Source: Tetrahymena thermophila SB210 (lineage: Eukaryota > Ciliophora > Oligohymenophorea > Hymenostomatida > Tetrahymenidae). Taken from it: 64,000 bases of DNA. Positions 52,601 to 64,000 of the stretch are shown in pieces. The position numbers and the translations under genes are program-made. The notes beneath the pieces were generated by a model. That model was not told the origin of the DNA and did not search any database. It saw only the letters and a program-made list of their open reading frames with translations. Each line of letters starts with the position of its first letter. Position 1 is the first letter of the stretch. The stretch is taken from NCBI RefSeq assembly GCF_000189635.1, contig NW_002476163.1, positions 1-64,000 on the forward strand, read 5' to 3'.

Positions 52601-54530
52601 GTAAAATATTTATTCATTTATTTCAAAGTCCTCTTTTTATTGATCTTATATTTAATCTAAGTGCTAATATATCTAATTTAACTAAAATCTTTAATGTTGG
52701 AACTTCCCTAAACTATTCTATGAGCTATATTAAATAATATTTCCTTATTTATCCCTTTCAAAGAAGTGTCTTTCAAGGCAACATTCTAAACTCATTAGAT
52801 AGGAGCGCACTGTATAAAAAGAAGGATGTCCTTATGAAAATTTAATTCTGCTTTAGCTTTTAAGCTAAGCACTGATTTCTTATTCAGAAGGTTCAATAAA
52901 AATGTTATCATCTATTTCTAAAACATCAAAATCATCATATTAGTCTTCAATTTAAATCTTAGACTCTTCTTATAAAACTGTAAAATCACTTATTAGAGAA
53001 TCAATCAAAAAGCTAATGCTTTAATCATAAATTTAGCTATCATTGCTATTTTATTTATTTGAAATATTAATTATAGCTTTTTATAAATAATTTTTGTGCT
53101 TTTAGTAATATTTTTATATCTTTCTTGTAAGAATTGGGGAGGCTGTAATGAATACGCTTTGCAACCCAATTTTTTTTTCAGACAATGAATCAATAAGATT
53201 CATTTAACTATTTTTGTTCTTATCAAAATGCAATTTATACAATACTTCCAAAGCTAGCAAGTGATATAATGCACATAAGGTTTTTCCTGTTCCAGATCTC
53301 CCCATAACAATTAAATTTGAATGATTTGATATGACTTAAGTTTATTATTATGTCAAAGGAGTTTCAATTTTACAAATATCAATAATTTTTTTCATTTACT
53401 CAGATATATCCTCGTTTTAAAGCATCTTATATAAATATGCTTAATTCATCTACTAAATTCTCTTTTTGTTCTAATTTTTATAAAATGTTTGTTTAATTTC
53501 AAAAATATTTTTAGTTATATTTTTTTAAATTAATATTACATTAAATTGTATATTTCTCTTATGATACTGCTTTTTTATCCAACCATAACCAAAGTTAAAA
53601 TATTGCATGCTCTCTTAATAAGTTAAATAATAATCAGGTATTTATTATGGTAAGTATCTATCAACCTTTATATTTAAAATAAGCATTATTATAATTTTAT
53701 TATTTGTTTTCATACATTTGCGAGCCTTTCTTTTCTATTTTAGTATTATTTAGAAGTTCGAATCATATCTAGAGGATTAATAAAATTGCTAAGATCAGTG
53801 ATGTAATTCTATTTTAAAGGATCTTCAAGTATATTTGAAAAATCAGTATTTGGTGTTTTTTAGAATTGTTAGTCAAATATCGATTAGAACATTATGTACC
53901 ATTCAAACTTAAATTTAATCACCTTTTAAATTAATAATAATTTATGAAATAATTTTATCATTAATTTTAATAATGTTTAAATTTACATGACTGTCTCTTA
54001 TCATAGGTATTTATTATAATCCTATGACAACTACAATATTTGGATAAAAGATATCTAAATATTGAATTCCTACTTTAGTTTAGCTATTTTCAAATTCACA
54101 ATCTTCTATTTCAAGCTTTTCAAATCCATTAAAGTTTCCACTTAAGATTTTTTCCATATAATATAATTTATTATACATCTAAGATTTATTTAGCTTTGAA
54201 AAATCATTTAGAAACTAATCTTTTTTATAAAAAAGAGTTTTAGATATAGCATTAAAGTAGCTTAAAATAAACTATTATTATAAATATTTTTTTAATACCA
54301 GAAACACTCCAATTCCACAATGATCTAATAAATTTGTATGGATTTTCTTAATTTTAATCACCATATTAAAGTTTTTGATCCACCCAACTTTTATGATCTC
54401 TGAGATATTAAATAATGTATTCTTCTTCTGATTTTTTTAATAGCTAACGCTAAGTAGAGATATAATTATCTAGCTAATAATCATATCTTTGATAATGTTA
54501 TTATTATAATGTTTAAGATTATTCTATCAT
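46622..54530 (-). CDS. TRANK1-like UvrD/SF1 helicase with TPR-like repeats, copy 2 (most diverged)
   Basis: Starts MIEQSQTLQQQHYQRYD at 54530. The N-terminal block SLWNWSVSG matches STWNWRVH of copy 1. Walker A LIVMGRSGTGKTLCALYHLL lies at 53300, QSVFITASPILTRKI at 53160, Walker B IHFTVIDEVQDLPFSVI at 52000, motif III FFSGDSTQNIARGVGF at 51930, an FRSQKKIL-like motif IV at 51740, LTILEAKGLEFEDVILYDFF at 51400 and motif VI LKQLYTAITRPKKRLIIF at 51190. TPR-like pairs follow (50.9-50.4 kb), then an acidic linker and a helical C-terminus (LRKAIQKDLLF then TGA). The segment between the GLEFEDV motif and motif VI is shorter than in copies 1 and 3. The C-terminal third is strongly diverged and very Lys/Asn/Ile-rich, but one continuous frame could be followed from about 47220 to the stop. 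All catalytic motifs are present, so it is probably active. Confidence 0.82.
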
Positions 54531-54983
54531 TTATTATTTTTGATTTTCCTTTATGTTTTATATATTTTAGATAGATTTTTATTATTTATTTAATTATTGT
54601 TAAAATAAAATTTCTATTTAAATAAAATTTTATAATTTACTAGATGCTTTATATCCTTCAAAAATCTTAAAATTATTAAGAACTATCAATATTATTAAAA
54701 TAGAAGAAAAGTTATAAATTATAGTTATTAAATAACTTAATGCAAACAATTATGGTAAAGTTTGATCTAAATATCTACTCTGAAATATTTTAATTAATAA
54801 AGTTTTTCTTTCTTAGAATTGCTAAATCATAGATTTTTACAACATTTTACTTGTAGAAAAAAAAAAAATTTTTACCTTTCGTTTATATTTCATTATATTT
54901 AATCCAAAAATCTTTTATTATCTTTTAAAAGTGTCTATATTGATGATTTATATTCTTCACAGCATCATTTTTCTGTAGGTTAG

Positions 54984-55345
54984 AAATATTGATCAGAAAA
55001 ATATAATGATATTTTACTGGTAGGTCACAAACAAATTTATGTTTTCCCCTTATATGTCAAATTGTTTTATCCAAAAAATGTTTATTACCTTTTAAATTTA
55101 TCTATTTTTATTCTCTATCTAATACATCATTTTCCAATTTATTTAGAAAAAAATCAGATTTTTATAAATATTGATCAGAAAAATTTAATGATACTTACTG
55201 GTAGATCAAAAACAAATTTATACTTTCCCCTTATATATCAAATTGTTTTATCCAAAAAATATTTATTATCTATTAAATTTATCTATTTTTATTCTCTATC
55301 TAATACACCATTTTTCTATTTGTTTTGAAAAAAATCATACTTTTA
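54984..55345. repeat. two tandem copies of a ~182 bp unit
   Basis: The blocks 'atattgatcagaaaaat', 'actggtag(g/a)tca', 'tttccccttatat(g/a)tcaaattgttttatccaaaaaat' and 'atctatttttattctctatctaataca' recur 182 bp apart. A plus-strand frame stays open across both copies (55062-55328), but this follows from the duplication and the composition. I see no evidence that it is a gene. Confidence 0.88.
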
Positions 55346-55822
55346 TAAATTAGCCTCTATTATAAAAATTAAAAAATAAAATTTACAAATTTTTTATAGA
55401 TATTTTATGCTAAATTTAAGTTGAATCAAACAATAATATAGTAAAATTAAATTTGTAAATATAAAATACTAAAAATAACCTTTTATTATAAAATAATATT
55501 AAAAATTTTTAAATAAACATATTTAAATTAAATGATTATAAAATACATATTTCAAATATTAATTCATTATAATTTATCCAACGATTTAAAATAGAAAAAT
55601 AAATATAAAATCCCAGTCTCTCTAATCAAAAAATTAATTATGGTATCCAATTAAAAAAATAATATATTATTAGTAAAATTGTATTGAATTATGATATAAT
55701 TTATGTTCTTTAAATAAGAATATTTAAAGTAAGAGATTATGAATAATATATATCATACCATATTTACCTACTATCAAACTATTTAAAATAGAAGAACAAA
55801 TATGATATATAATAATATGATA

Positions 55823-55861
55823 GACCTGGCGCAAACGTCGTAAGTTTGAAACCAGGGGGGT
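55823..55861. other. isolated GC-rich hairpin
   Basis: A 39 bp patch of about 55% GC sits in 85-90% AT DNA. CCTGG (55825-55829) pairs with CCAGG (55852-55856), and CAAAC (55832-55836) pairs with GTTTG (55844-55848), leaving a 7-base loop and a CG/AAA internal loop. A run of six G follows. It is not a tRNA by arm layout and no RNA family was recognised. Confidence 0.6.
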
Positions 55862-56781
55862 ATTTTAAAAAAATTAAGCTTAAAATATCACATTTTTAAA
55901 AGAAAATTTTTTTTAAGATGTCAATACTCTTTATTAAAATATTAATATTAAAAAATGATTTATATTTTAACTTACTATTTATTGATATTTCTTTAATTTA
56001 TATGAAATAGTTTTAATTTTTTATTTAAATGTTTTTAATAAAAATTTATTTAGAAAAATGAGATTTTTAAACTAGATATTTCAGTTTTTTGAAATAAAAT
56101 TTATTTTATTGATATTTTGCAAATAATTAATAAATTAATTAAATTAAAAACTTGTTATAAAATTTTATTCGATATAAACTCTTTTTTTCAAAATAAATTA
56201 CTGTTTTCAAAGATAAATTCTGAAATATTCCTAATGTAAAAACAGTTAATATATTTAATTATACGGCGTATTAGTTATAAATTAATATTTTTTACAAAAT
56301 TAATTTAATAAATAATTTATTTTGTGTTTTAGCTAAAGGGTAGCTCATATTTTAAAATTATATATCTGATGAATGTAAATACCAAAAATAAATGAAATAT
56401 GCATTTTATTTAAATATTTAATATTTTTTATTTAAAAGAATTCAGTCAAGTGAGTAACCAAAGCAATTAGAACAATAAAAGAACATTTAAATTACGATTT
56501 GTGGTAAAAAATAAAGATTAACAAAAATATTGTTATTTATTTACAAAAAGCAAACCAGCTATCACCAGAAATATATCAATTTTAAAATTGAAAAATTATA
56601 AATTTAATTATTAAAATAGAACAATCTGTAAACTTTATTCTTTAAAACTATCTTACTCATTTTCTAAATTTCTTTTAGAACTTTTAAATTATGAAAATAA
56701 ATGATATAAAATTTATAAATATTTAAAACTAAATTAAAAGATTAACGAATCAAATATAAAAAAAATTTTTCTTTAAATACT

Positions 56782-58053
56782 ATGGGTTGCAGTTCTTCAT
56801 CAGTTAGTGATTAAGTAATAAGCATAAATGAAAATTCAGATAACTTAGTTTACAAAAAACGCTTCACAGAAATGGAGTATAAATACTTTGGAAAATCTGG
56901 TCTTAAAGTCTCTTCAATATGCTTTAGTGCTTATAATTTAAATATAAAAAATCTTAAAAAATCAGAATTCACAAATGTTATAAAAAAAGCCTATAGCCTT
57001 GGTATCAACTTTTATGAAACTTCTGAATAATACTGTAATGGATAGCTAGACGTATTACTAGGAGAAGCATTCTAAACTCTTGCTATTCCAAGGGAAGAGC
57101 TAGTAATATCATAGACTATCCGCTAACCTGAAGTAGATTAAATCCAAAAAAACAATAAAAAGACATCTATATTTGGTCATTCTCATAAATAAATAATAGA
57201 GAGTGTGAAAAATAGTTTAAATAGACTTTAAATAAGCTACTTAGATATAGTATATTGCGATAGATTTGATGAGGATACTCCTTTAGAGGAAACAATTAAG
57301 GCATTTAATCATTTAATAAAATAAGGTAATATCTTATTGGTTTTATATTTTATATTGAAAAATATTTTAAATTTATTAAAATTTAATTAATAAGGTTTAG
57401 TTAATTATTGGGGTACATCAAGATGGACAGCTGCTTAGATCTTTGAAGCAAGATGTATATGTGCTAAGCTAAAACTATCTCCTCCTGTAATATAATAAGT
57501 TGAATATAATATGTTATTTAGAGACACTTTCGAAGTAGAGTATTCTAGGCTTTTTGATAAGTATAAAGTAAATTCTACAATTTGGAATCCTTTTTGCTTT
57601 GATATTCTAAATAGTTGCACTAAGATGTCATAATCCTTAAGTTCTAAGCTAAAATAAATCAAAGAAAAAGATTAGTATGCTGTTTAAGAATACAATTACC
57701 AAATTTCTGAGAATAATTTAAATCAAATATAAAATATCATCAAAAAGATTTCTCTTATTACAAAAAAGCTGGAGTGTACATTTTCTCAGCTTGCTATGGC
57801 TTGGATTTTAGCAAATAGAGATGCAACAAGTGTTATTTTCTGTACTAATAATCAAAACTAATTAGAAGAAATAGTAGAATCAATAGAGATAGCTAAGCTA
57901 ATAACGCCAGAAATAAATAGTGAAATTGATAATATTTTATCAAATCTCCCTATTTTAGGGTTAGATTTTAAAACATTTTCTCCAAAAAAAGGAAGAAGAG
58001 AAAAATATTTAGTTTAAAATTAAAATTAAAATATAAATTCAATTTAAACATGA
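56782..58053 (+). CDS. Kv channel beta-subunit-like aldo-keto reductase homologue, N-myristoylation motif
   Basis: The 400-residue product has exons 56782-57325 and 57395-58053; the phase-1 intron is 57326-57394 (GTAATA..ATAAG). MGCSSSSVS is a textbook N-myristoylation signal with an adjacent Cys for palmitoylation, so membrane association is likely. The AKR barrel begins MEYKYFGKSGLKVSSICF. The Kv-beta signature follows: SLNRLQISYLDIVYCDRFD, EDTPLEETIKAFNHLIKQG, NYWGTSRWTAAQIFEA, QVEYNMLFRDTFEVEYSRLF and CTFSQLAMAWILANRDATSV. In Kv-beta proteins the equivalent catalytic residues are D, Y, K and N. Here they appear as E79, Y84, T112 and D150, so only the Tyr is kept and redox activity is doubtful. 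The NADPH-binding C-terminal part is less conserved. It converges on TRANK1-like copy 3. No Shaker-type channel is in the window. Confidence 0.88.
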
Positions 58054-58444
58054 AAGTTTATATATTTTTTATTTAATAATCATTTTTAACTCAATAATCG
58101 AAATAAAAAAGATTTTAAATAAATGTTTATAAAATTAAAATTTATCTTTACAAATAACTTCAATATTCTATATTTTATACTTTATAAATAATATAAATAT
58201 TTTATAAATTAAATAAATATTAATTTCAGTCAAAATGATTTAAAAATTAAGTAAATTAATTACTGTATAAAAATATAGAAAGATGCCATACAAAAATATA
58301 GTGATTGGCATGCCAACTTTTATGAAAGAGGTATGATAGGAATTGAAATATTCTTTAAATCTGACTTTAAAATAAATTCATTACAATAAACATATTTAAG
58401 GATTAAAAAAATAAATATTTTAATTTAATATTTGGTAATGATTT
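58054..58444. other. intergenic between convergent 3' ends
   Basis: This is about 390 bp of AT-rich spacer. It contains a perfect 12 bp palindrome TTGGCATGCCAA at 58305-58316, less AT-rich than its surroundings. No gene was seen. Confidence 0.6.
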
Positions 58445-61400
58445 TCATTTCTTTTATTTCATAAATTTGAGCTATTTGAGCTCTTATATTTTTTGCTATT
58501 TGATAATATTCTGTCTTTTTTTTAACAGAGATAAAATCTTTTAGCTTTATGCAGACTTTTTAGTTTAAATTGCCTCAAATATCTTTTTATTTCTATTGGG
58601 AGCACTATTAATTTAAAATATCTCTTTAACAAATGTTGTGTAATCACCAAAGCTATTAGAGATAGTTTAATTTAATTATTCAATTATTCTTTTAGATTGA
58701 GTTATGTCAATTTATTTTGAGATTGATTCTAAAATGACTTCATTAAAGGCATCACTTAATTATTTGAAAAGTTAACGATTCTCATTTAATTTCTTAAGGA
58801 TTTAATTAATGGAATCAGAATTAATAGAAGGCAGTTCATAATAAGCTTTTAGAAGTTCCTTTTAGCTATCTCTTAGAATCTAAAACAGACAATAAATATT
58901 TTAAGTATTTACTAAATGATACTTAAATTGTCTAATATAATCCTAATTAACATTTTTAGCAAACCTATCAAAGAAATCTGTATACAAATTTATCTACTTA
59001 AAGGCAAATTAAATCTACATTAATTTGTTCTTATTCTTCATTAAAAATTTGTAAATTTTAATTGCAGCTTGCTTTTTCTTTGAGATTTCATTTTTAATTA
59101 GTTTGTTAAGTTCTTTAAATTTCTTTTCATTTTCTACATGTGTATTCTAAAAGGAAAAAAAATTTTTATTCAGAATAAATAAATTGTTAAAAAATATTTT
59201 ACATTATTAAATATCTCTAAGCTAATCCATTGACCAAAATGATCTTCAAACTCTTCTTCTTCAATTAAATCTAGCATAGAATCTCTCATATCATCAATTG
59301 ATTGACTTTAAATTAATTTTTTATAATTTCTGCTGCTTTCTATTTATAATTTAAAAAAAAATGTTGATTTAAAATTTAAAAAAATGTTTTAAAGTAATTA
59401 CATAAAAAATTAGATTGTTCGAAATTAAACTTTAGATTTTAGAGGGCTTTAATAAGATCTTTTAAAGACTCTTCCTCAGCATCATTTATGTTAGCAAAGA
59501 TAATAAAAATGATATCTATTAAGTACTAGACATCATATCTATGATAATCACAATCACAATCTTAAGGTGTTTCACAAATATAAATTTCACTTTATTTTTT
59601 TTACTTCTCAGAAATTTTTAGTATAAGCTAGCATATTTCATCTAAATCTTCAAAATTATCATAATCATTTAAATTTAACAGTAATGCCAATTTATTTTAT
59701 TTCTTGAAATTTTAGATTTGCTAAGAATTAAACATAACCATTTATGTTTCCTCTAATTTTTCTAATAATCCAGTATATCTAGTATCATTAGGGATAATTA
59801 AATTGATCTTTTTATTTGATGCATAATTTATAACAAGGTTGATAAGTGTCAGTTTAGCCATATTATGGTAAAATTCATCTTCATTTTATTTATATCTGTC
59901 AAAAGATATTTAGTTAAATTTCTCAACAAATCCATGTTGCAATAAAATATTTTCATTGTCTGAAAGTCTTTTTTCCAAGTCGTTTAGTTTGAAATTGAGT
60001 TATTTGCTAGCATAATCGATTCTTAATTGCACTCTTTGCTAATCAGATATGTTTATTAAATTATTTGACTCTGTTTTATTTATTTATTCTTAGATTTCTT
60101 CATTCTCAAAGTTAGCTTTTGGAGCTTTATTTGATGAGTGGAGTTTGCTCAATATTTCATTAAGTTCTTCTTTTGTGTAGTTAATAATTTTAGTTGTAAA
60201 ACCATTTTCAGGAGCTAAAATATGTTCAAAATCTATATCACAGTAATACATATTACCTTGATCAGACAAGCCTTTATAATTTTTAACAATTCTAGATGCT
60301 AATTAGTTATTTTTTTTGATGATAACTCTGTTTCTGCCAAAAATACTTAGGATATCTTAATCTGGAATAGTTCTAACTTAATAAATACTTAAAATGGCTC
60401 TGAGGATGATATTTGAATTCTTGTTGTAATTATTGATATATTATTTTTAAAATCTAGATATAATCACAGGAATACTGCGAAGAAGTGCTTAAACTTCTTG
60501 AGGAAGTTTATCATTAAAAATTTAAAATTAATTATCATAATTAATGAGCAATAAGAAAGCTGTTATACAATCAAATATTTAAATTTAGCTTAGACCATGT
60601 TCATGTTTTGTTAAAATAGATTTAGCAGTTGCCAATAGATCCTTAACAGAGTCGAAATGAGTTTTATCTGTGTTATTTGTTTTATTTTTATTGAAAATAC
60701 TCCAAATAAACTTATTAAATTTGAAATATGAAGGAAAAGCAAATTGCTTAACTGAGTTAATTGGTACAAAATTTTTATCAATATAATGATAAATATAATG
60801 TTCCAAAGACATAATAGCTAATTATATTCCTTATTCATCAGTAGGTTCTTCTTAAGGAAGTAAATTAAATTTAGGTACATTAACATTTTTATTAATGGCT
60901 TATGACTAATTTTCATCTAAATAAAGCAATTTATAAGAAGAAAAATCACCAAAAACTTGTGCTATACTAAGAGCTGACTTCTTGTCAATTAAAAAGAGAA
61001 TTCTTTTCCAATAACCAAAAAGCAATAAGGATTTGATAAACTCAGAGTTGAAAATATTATTTCCTTTCAAATTTCCATCGCTATTTTGAATTAACTCAGG
61101 ATTCAAAGACTCAAAAATTGAATGGATAGCGGTGTTAGAGATGATTGACAAATCCTTTAAAATAAAATATTAATAAATTTAAATTTTGTAAAAAAAATCA
61201 ATAAATATTTTTAAATTTAATTAATAAAAGTTATTTACCTTTTACTTTCTCATAAACAATTGAGCTTATTAGTTTAGATGAGAAGGCTAAACAATAGCAC
61301 TGCACTTAGAAAAAGGTGAGTAACTATATGCTAGTTAAGTTAAAATAGAAGTTATCATATCATATACTTAGAAGCGATTACAAATTTATAAACACAATTT

Positions 61401-64000
61401 TGATTAATTATAATTTTATAAATTCTTTATAACCTATAAATTTAAAGACCTGTCTATTTTATCACAGTTTATCTTCTTTAATTAGGGTGCTTATTCTATT
61501 GATATTTTATCTAAAACAATTTCTTCTTCTTAATTTTCTTAATTTAAAATTTCTTTTAGTTGATTTTTGATCTAAGTATCAGTAATAGCAAGTAAATTTA
61601 AGACTCTGATAAGAATTTAATCAGAAATACTTGTATTTTCCTTGGTTTAAATAATCTAGAATTCATCTCCAACCTATTTTAAAACAAAATAATTTAGAAT
61701 TAAAACAACTATTAAATAATTAAATATTACAATTCCACTATTTTCCAAAATAGAAAACTCAGAAAAGGTATGACTTTGAGATTTTCTTGATTAGTTTAGC
61801 TTATCAATCATAGATTAATTATTAACTCCTAACCATTCATCATTATGATCAATATTTGAAAGTAGATCAAAACTCATTTCACTTACATTAGAATTAGAAA
61901 TTCCTGTTCCTATTACTTGGTAGTTGCTCTTGGAATTACTCTTCTAATTACTGTGTTAAAGTTAATTAGAATTATTATTGATTTATTCAAAACTATCATC
62001 GTTAAAAGTCATTTCATCAATTTTTTAGTCAATAACGCTTTACTAATTTAATTAATCACCTGCTTCATCTTCATTTTTATCTTCATCTTAAATATGGTCA
62101 GAGTCAAAAGATGAAAAAGATTCATCAGATTCATTTTCTTAAATGGTTTCATTTTAAACCTTTAAAATTCAAATTAATAAATAAATAAATAATTTAAAAA
62201 TGTTTGATAAAATTTTACTTGTTTTGGATTGTTGGCATTTTCTAATTCCTGATTAATTTATTAGAAAGCAAATTAAGTGTATTTATCCAATAATTTTTCG
62301 TATTCATCGCTTTCAAAACTGCTTGGATTTCTCTAAATTAGCATCAAAGCTTGATTCCAGTCTTGAATATGTTCGTAGCATTAAAGAGCCTTGTGGAAAT
62401 CTTTTATTTTTTCATAAAGTTCTGATGCTTATTTAAATTTATTTCCTTGCAAAAATAGGGACTCAGCTGCTTCTCTAATAAAATCAATTTCTAAGTAAAT
62501 TTATGCTGATTTTTCATATTAGCAACCTGAAAAATAGCACTAGGCAGCTTGCTTTTTTCTGTTTATTTCGAGGAACTTTTCAGCTATTTCAATAAATTTA
62601 CTTTAAGCTTATTTGAGCTCTTTTTAAAGATTAGATTTAGCTATCTTCTTAGCTTAACTGTTACACAGAGAATAAGTACCTATGCCTTTTTTAAGAAGTT
62701 AGAGGTTATTTTCTATATCAACTATTCTTTGTGAATTAGCTGATGCTTCATAGTATGCCTAGGCTTTCTTTTCCCATTATAAATTGCCTGATTTCTTAAA
62801 GCACTTTATAGCTTATTCAAAGTATTTATATTTAAACATCTTCAATCCTTACTCATGCCACTCATTAGGTGTATTCTTTACAAGAAGTTGCTTTACACTA
62901 TCTATAACTTATTCTTTCTCTTTTGTTAAGGTTTAGTTAAGCTAAACCTTATCGTTCTTAGTATTTGTCTCTTAAGTTGGTTCAAAATCGTTTTAAGATA
63001 TAAAAGAGACAAGATTTTACTTTTACCAGTAATCGTCAACATACTTTCTATTTAAAGTATTAGAATCAAAAATTATTAATCTTTTTTTAGGACGAGTTAT
63101 AGCAGTATAAAGTTGCTTTAGTTCAGAACAAAGAAGAGCATTACTAATACGATCAAATATTCTTAATTCATGATTTTTGGTATTTACTGTCTTAATTGTA
63201 ACTATATCATTTTTTTCGTCATATTCTACACCATAAGTACTTGCAAATAAGGGGTCATTAACATCTGTAATTGAATCTTTAGAGAAGACTGAATCATGAA
63301 CTATTTTATAAACAAAAATTATTAGCCTAAAATATTTTTATAGAATACAAATTACTTGTCATCTACCTAAAGAAAGTTTCTTTTGACATTTTTTCTGAGT
63401 TAATATTAAATAAGCTTACAGACTCCCACTAATTGTGTGGAGCAGCGCTATCAGCAAAAAAGTTAAAAAGAATAACATCATCGAACTCAAGACCTTTAGC
63501 TTCATAAATAGTCAAGCAAATAGCATGTTGTAAAATTGGAGGTAACTGTTTTAAAAGAAAGAGAAATTAACATTTAAAATTAAAAATATAAAAAGTTTAC
63601 CTTCTTTTTGCTTTCCTCGTCTTTAACAATAATAACTTAGTGACAACCAAATTCTAAAGGTATTTAACCTTATTCAGATTACTGACCTTAGAGTAAAGTG
63701 AATAGAAACCCAATATCTGAATTTTAAAGTACAATTGGTTTCATACCATCTATATTAGATCTTTCTTTCTTTAGTATATCGATAGAAGTTGGGAATAGCC
63801 CCTCAATTAAACTGATTACACTGTTAGAAAGTTAAAGAATTTTGTTATGAGATCTAAAGTTAACCTATTTTATTTTTTTAATTATTTTTAATAAGATTTG
63901 AATAATTTAATATAAAATTCAGTACAGTGAGTTGGCGAGTAGTTGGTAAATCTAATTTTTTATCAAAGAAATGAGAGAATTCTGTAAAAATATTGCTAAG
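58445..64000 (-). CDS. TRANK1-like UvrD/SF1 helicase with TPR-like repeats, copy 3 (partial, 5' end outside window)
   Basis: Only the C-terminal part is present; the coding sequence enters at the right edge. Visible are motif IV VNFRSHNKILQLSNSVI (63850), EGLFPTSIDILKKERSN (63790), CLTIYEAKGLEFDDVILFNF (63500) and motif VI LKQLYTAITRPKKRLIIF (63110). TPR-like pairs KQAAQCYFSGCQYEKSA and SLFLQGNKFKQASELYEK lie around 62.55-62.40 kb. The C-terminal region shares many stretches with copy 1, such as LQICNRFQVY, YWKRILFLIDKKSAL and the YKYFEQAIKCFKKSG block. It ends LKFMKQKK then TGA. Introns include about 61150-61240. Walker A and B lie beyond the window, so integrity of the ATPase cannot be judged. 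Copy 3 is clearly closer to copy 1 than either is to copy 2. Confidence 0.85.

Larger units (their letters stand above)
54531..56781. other. intergenic, with a short tandem duplication and a GC-rich hairpin
   Basis: This 2.25 kb region separates the divergently transcribed copy 2 and the Kv-beta-like gene. It holds a ~182 bp tandem duplication (54984-55345) and an isolated GC-rich hairpin (55823-55861). The rest is AT-rich with no protein-like frame. Confidence 0.65.

Noticed and set aside
55062-55328. Plus-strand frame of 88 codons
   Set aside because: It is produced by the 182 bp tandem duplication; its peptide is a repeat of Tyr/Leu/Ile-rich noise without a homologue in the window.
1-64000. 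tRNA, rRNA, CRISPR, LTR or other virus-like elements, DNA transposons
   Set aside because: I looked for tRNA T-arm patterns, terminal inverted or long direct repeats, reverse transcriptase, integrase and transposase motifs on both strands and saw none that held up.

Overview
The window is the left end of an AT-rich ciliate macronuclear chromosome. It opens with five C4A2 telomere repeats. Every convincing gene reads TAA and TAG as glutamine and ends at TGA, and the introns I could resolve are mostly 51-84 bp GT..AG with AT-rich bodies. This fits Tetrahymena or a close hymenostome better than Paramecium, whose introns are much shorter. With the standard code the genes look like rubble; with the ciliate code about 11 protein genes cover some 65-70% of the window. 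I found no tRNA, rRNA, CRISPR array, virus-like element or recognisable transposon.

Layout, from the telomere inward. Eight consecutive genes lie on the minus strand and are transcribed toward the telomere: a SHPRH/Rad5-type SNF2 helicase with an internal RING (1.2-6.0 kb); a small four-pass membrane protein (6.7-7.3 kb); a B-box, coiled-coil and PHR-like protein (7.7-9.4 kb); a 4.2 kb gene-poor AT-rich gap; a Q/N-rich low-complexity protein (13.6-14.4 kb); a large leishmanolysin-like, EGF and furin-like-repeat membrane protein (14.7-21.5 kb); a long N/Q/S-rich protein (22.2-25.2 kb); a TRANK1-like UvrD-family helicase with TPR-like repeats (copy 1, 25.9-34.8 kb); and a secreted or anchored von Willebrand A protein (36.5-37.6 kb). 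A short fragment resembling the vWA gene's 5' end lies at 35.5 kb. Next comes a 3 x ~305 bp noncoding tandem repeat (38.7-39.65 kb) and a plus-strand gene for a Q-rich protein with two internal tandem-repeat arrays (39.7-45.3 kb). TRANK1-like copy 2 follows on the minus strand (46.6-54.5 kb), then a plus-strand Kv-beta-like aldo-keto reductase homologue (56.8-58.1 kb) and TRANK1-like copy 3, which runs off the right edge (58.4-64.0 kb).

There is no obvious operon or single pathway. The main theme is local duplication: three TRANK1-like paralogues, a partial vWA duplicate, a duplicated helicase tail fragment, and several intragenic and intergenic tandem repeats. A second theme is enzyme folds with altered active sites. 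The leishmanolysin-like domain lacks HExxH, and the Kv-beta-like protein has substitutions at three of four AKR catalytic positions. These are the observations most worth following up. All gene models are hand-read; intron positions are given only where I could fit phase and splice sites.
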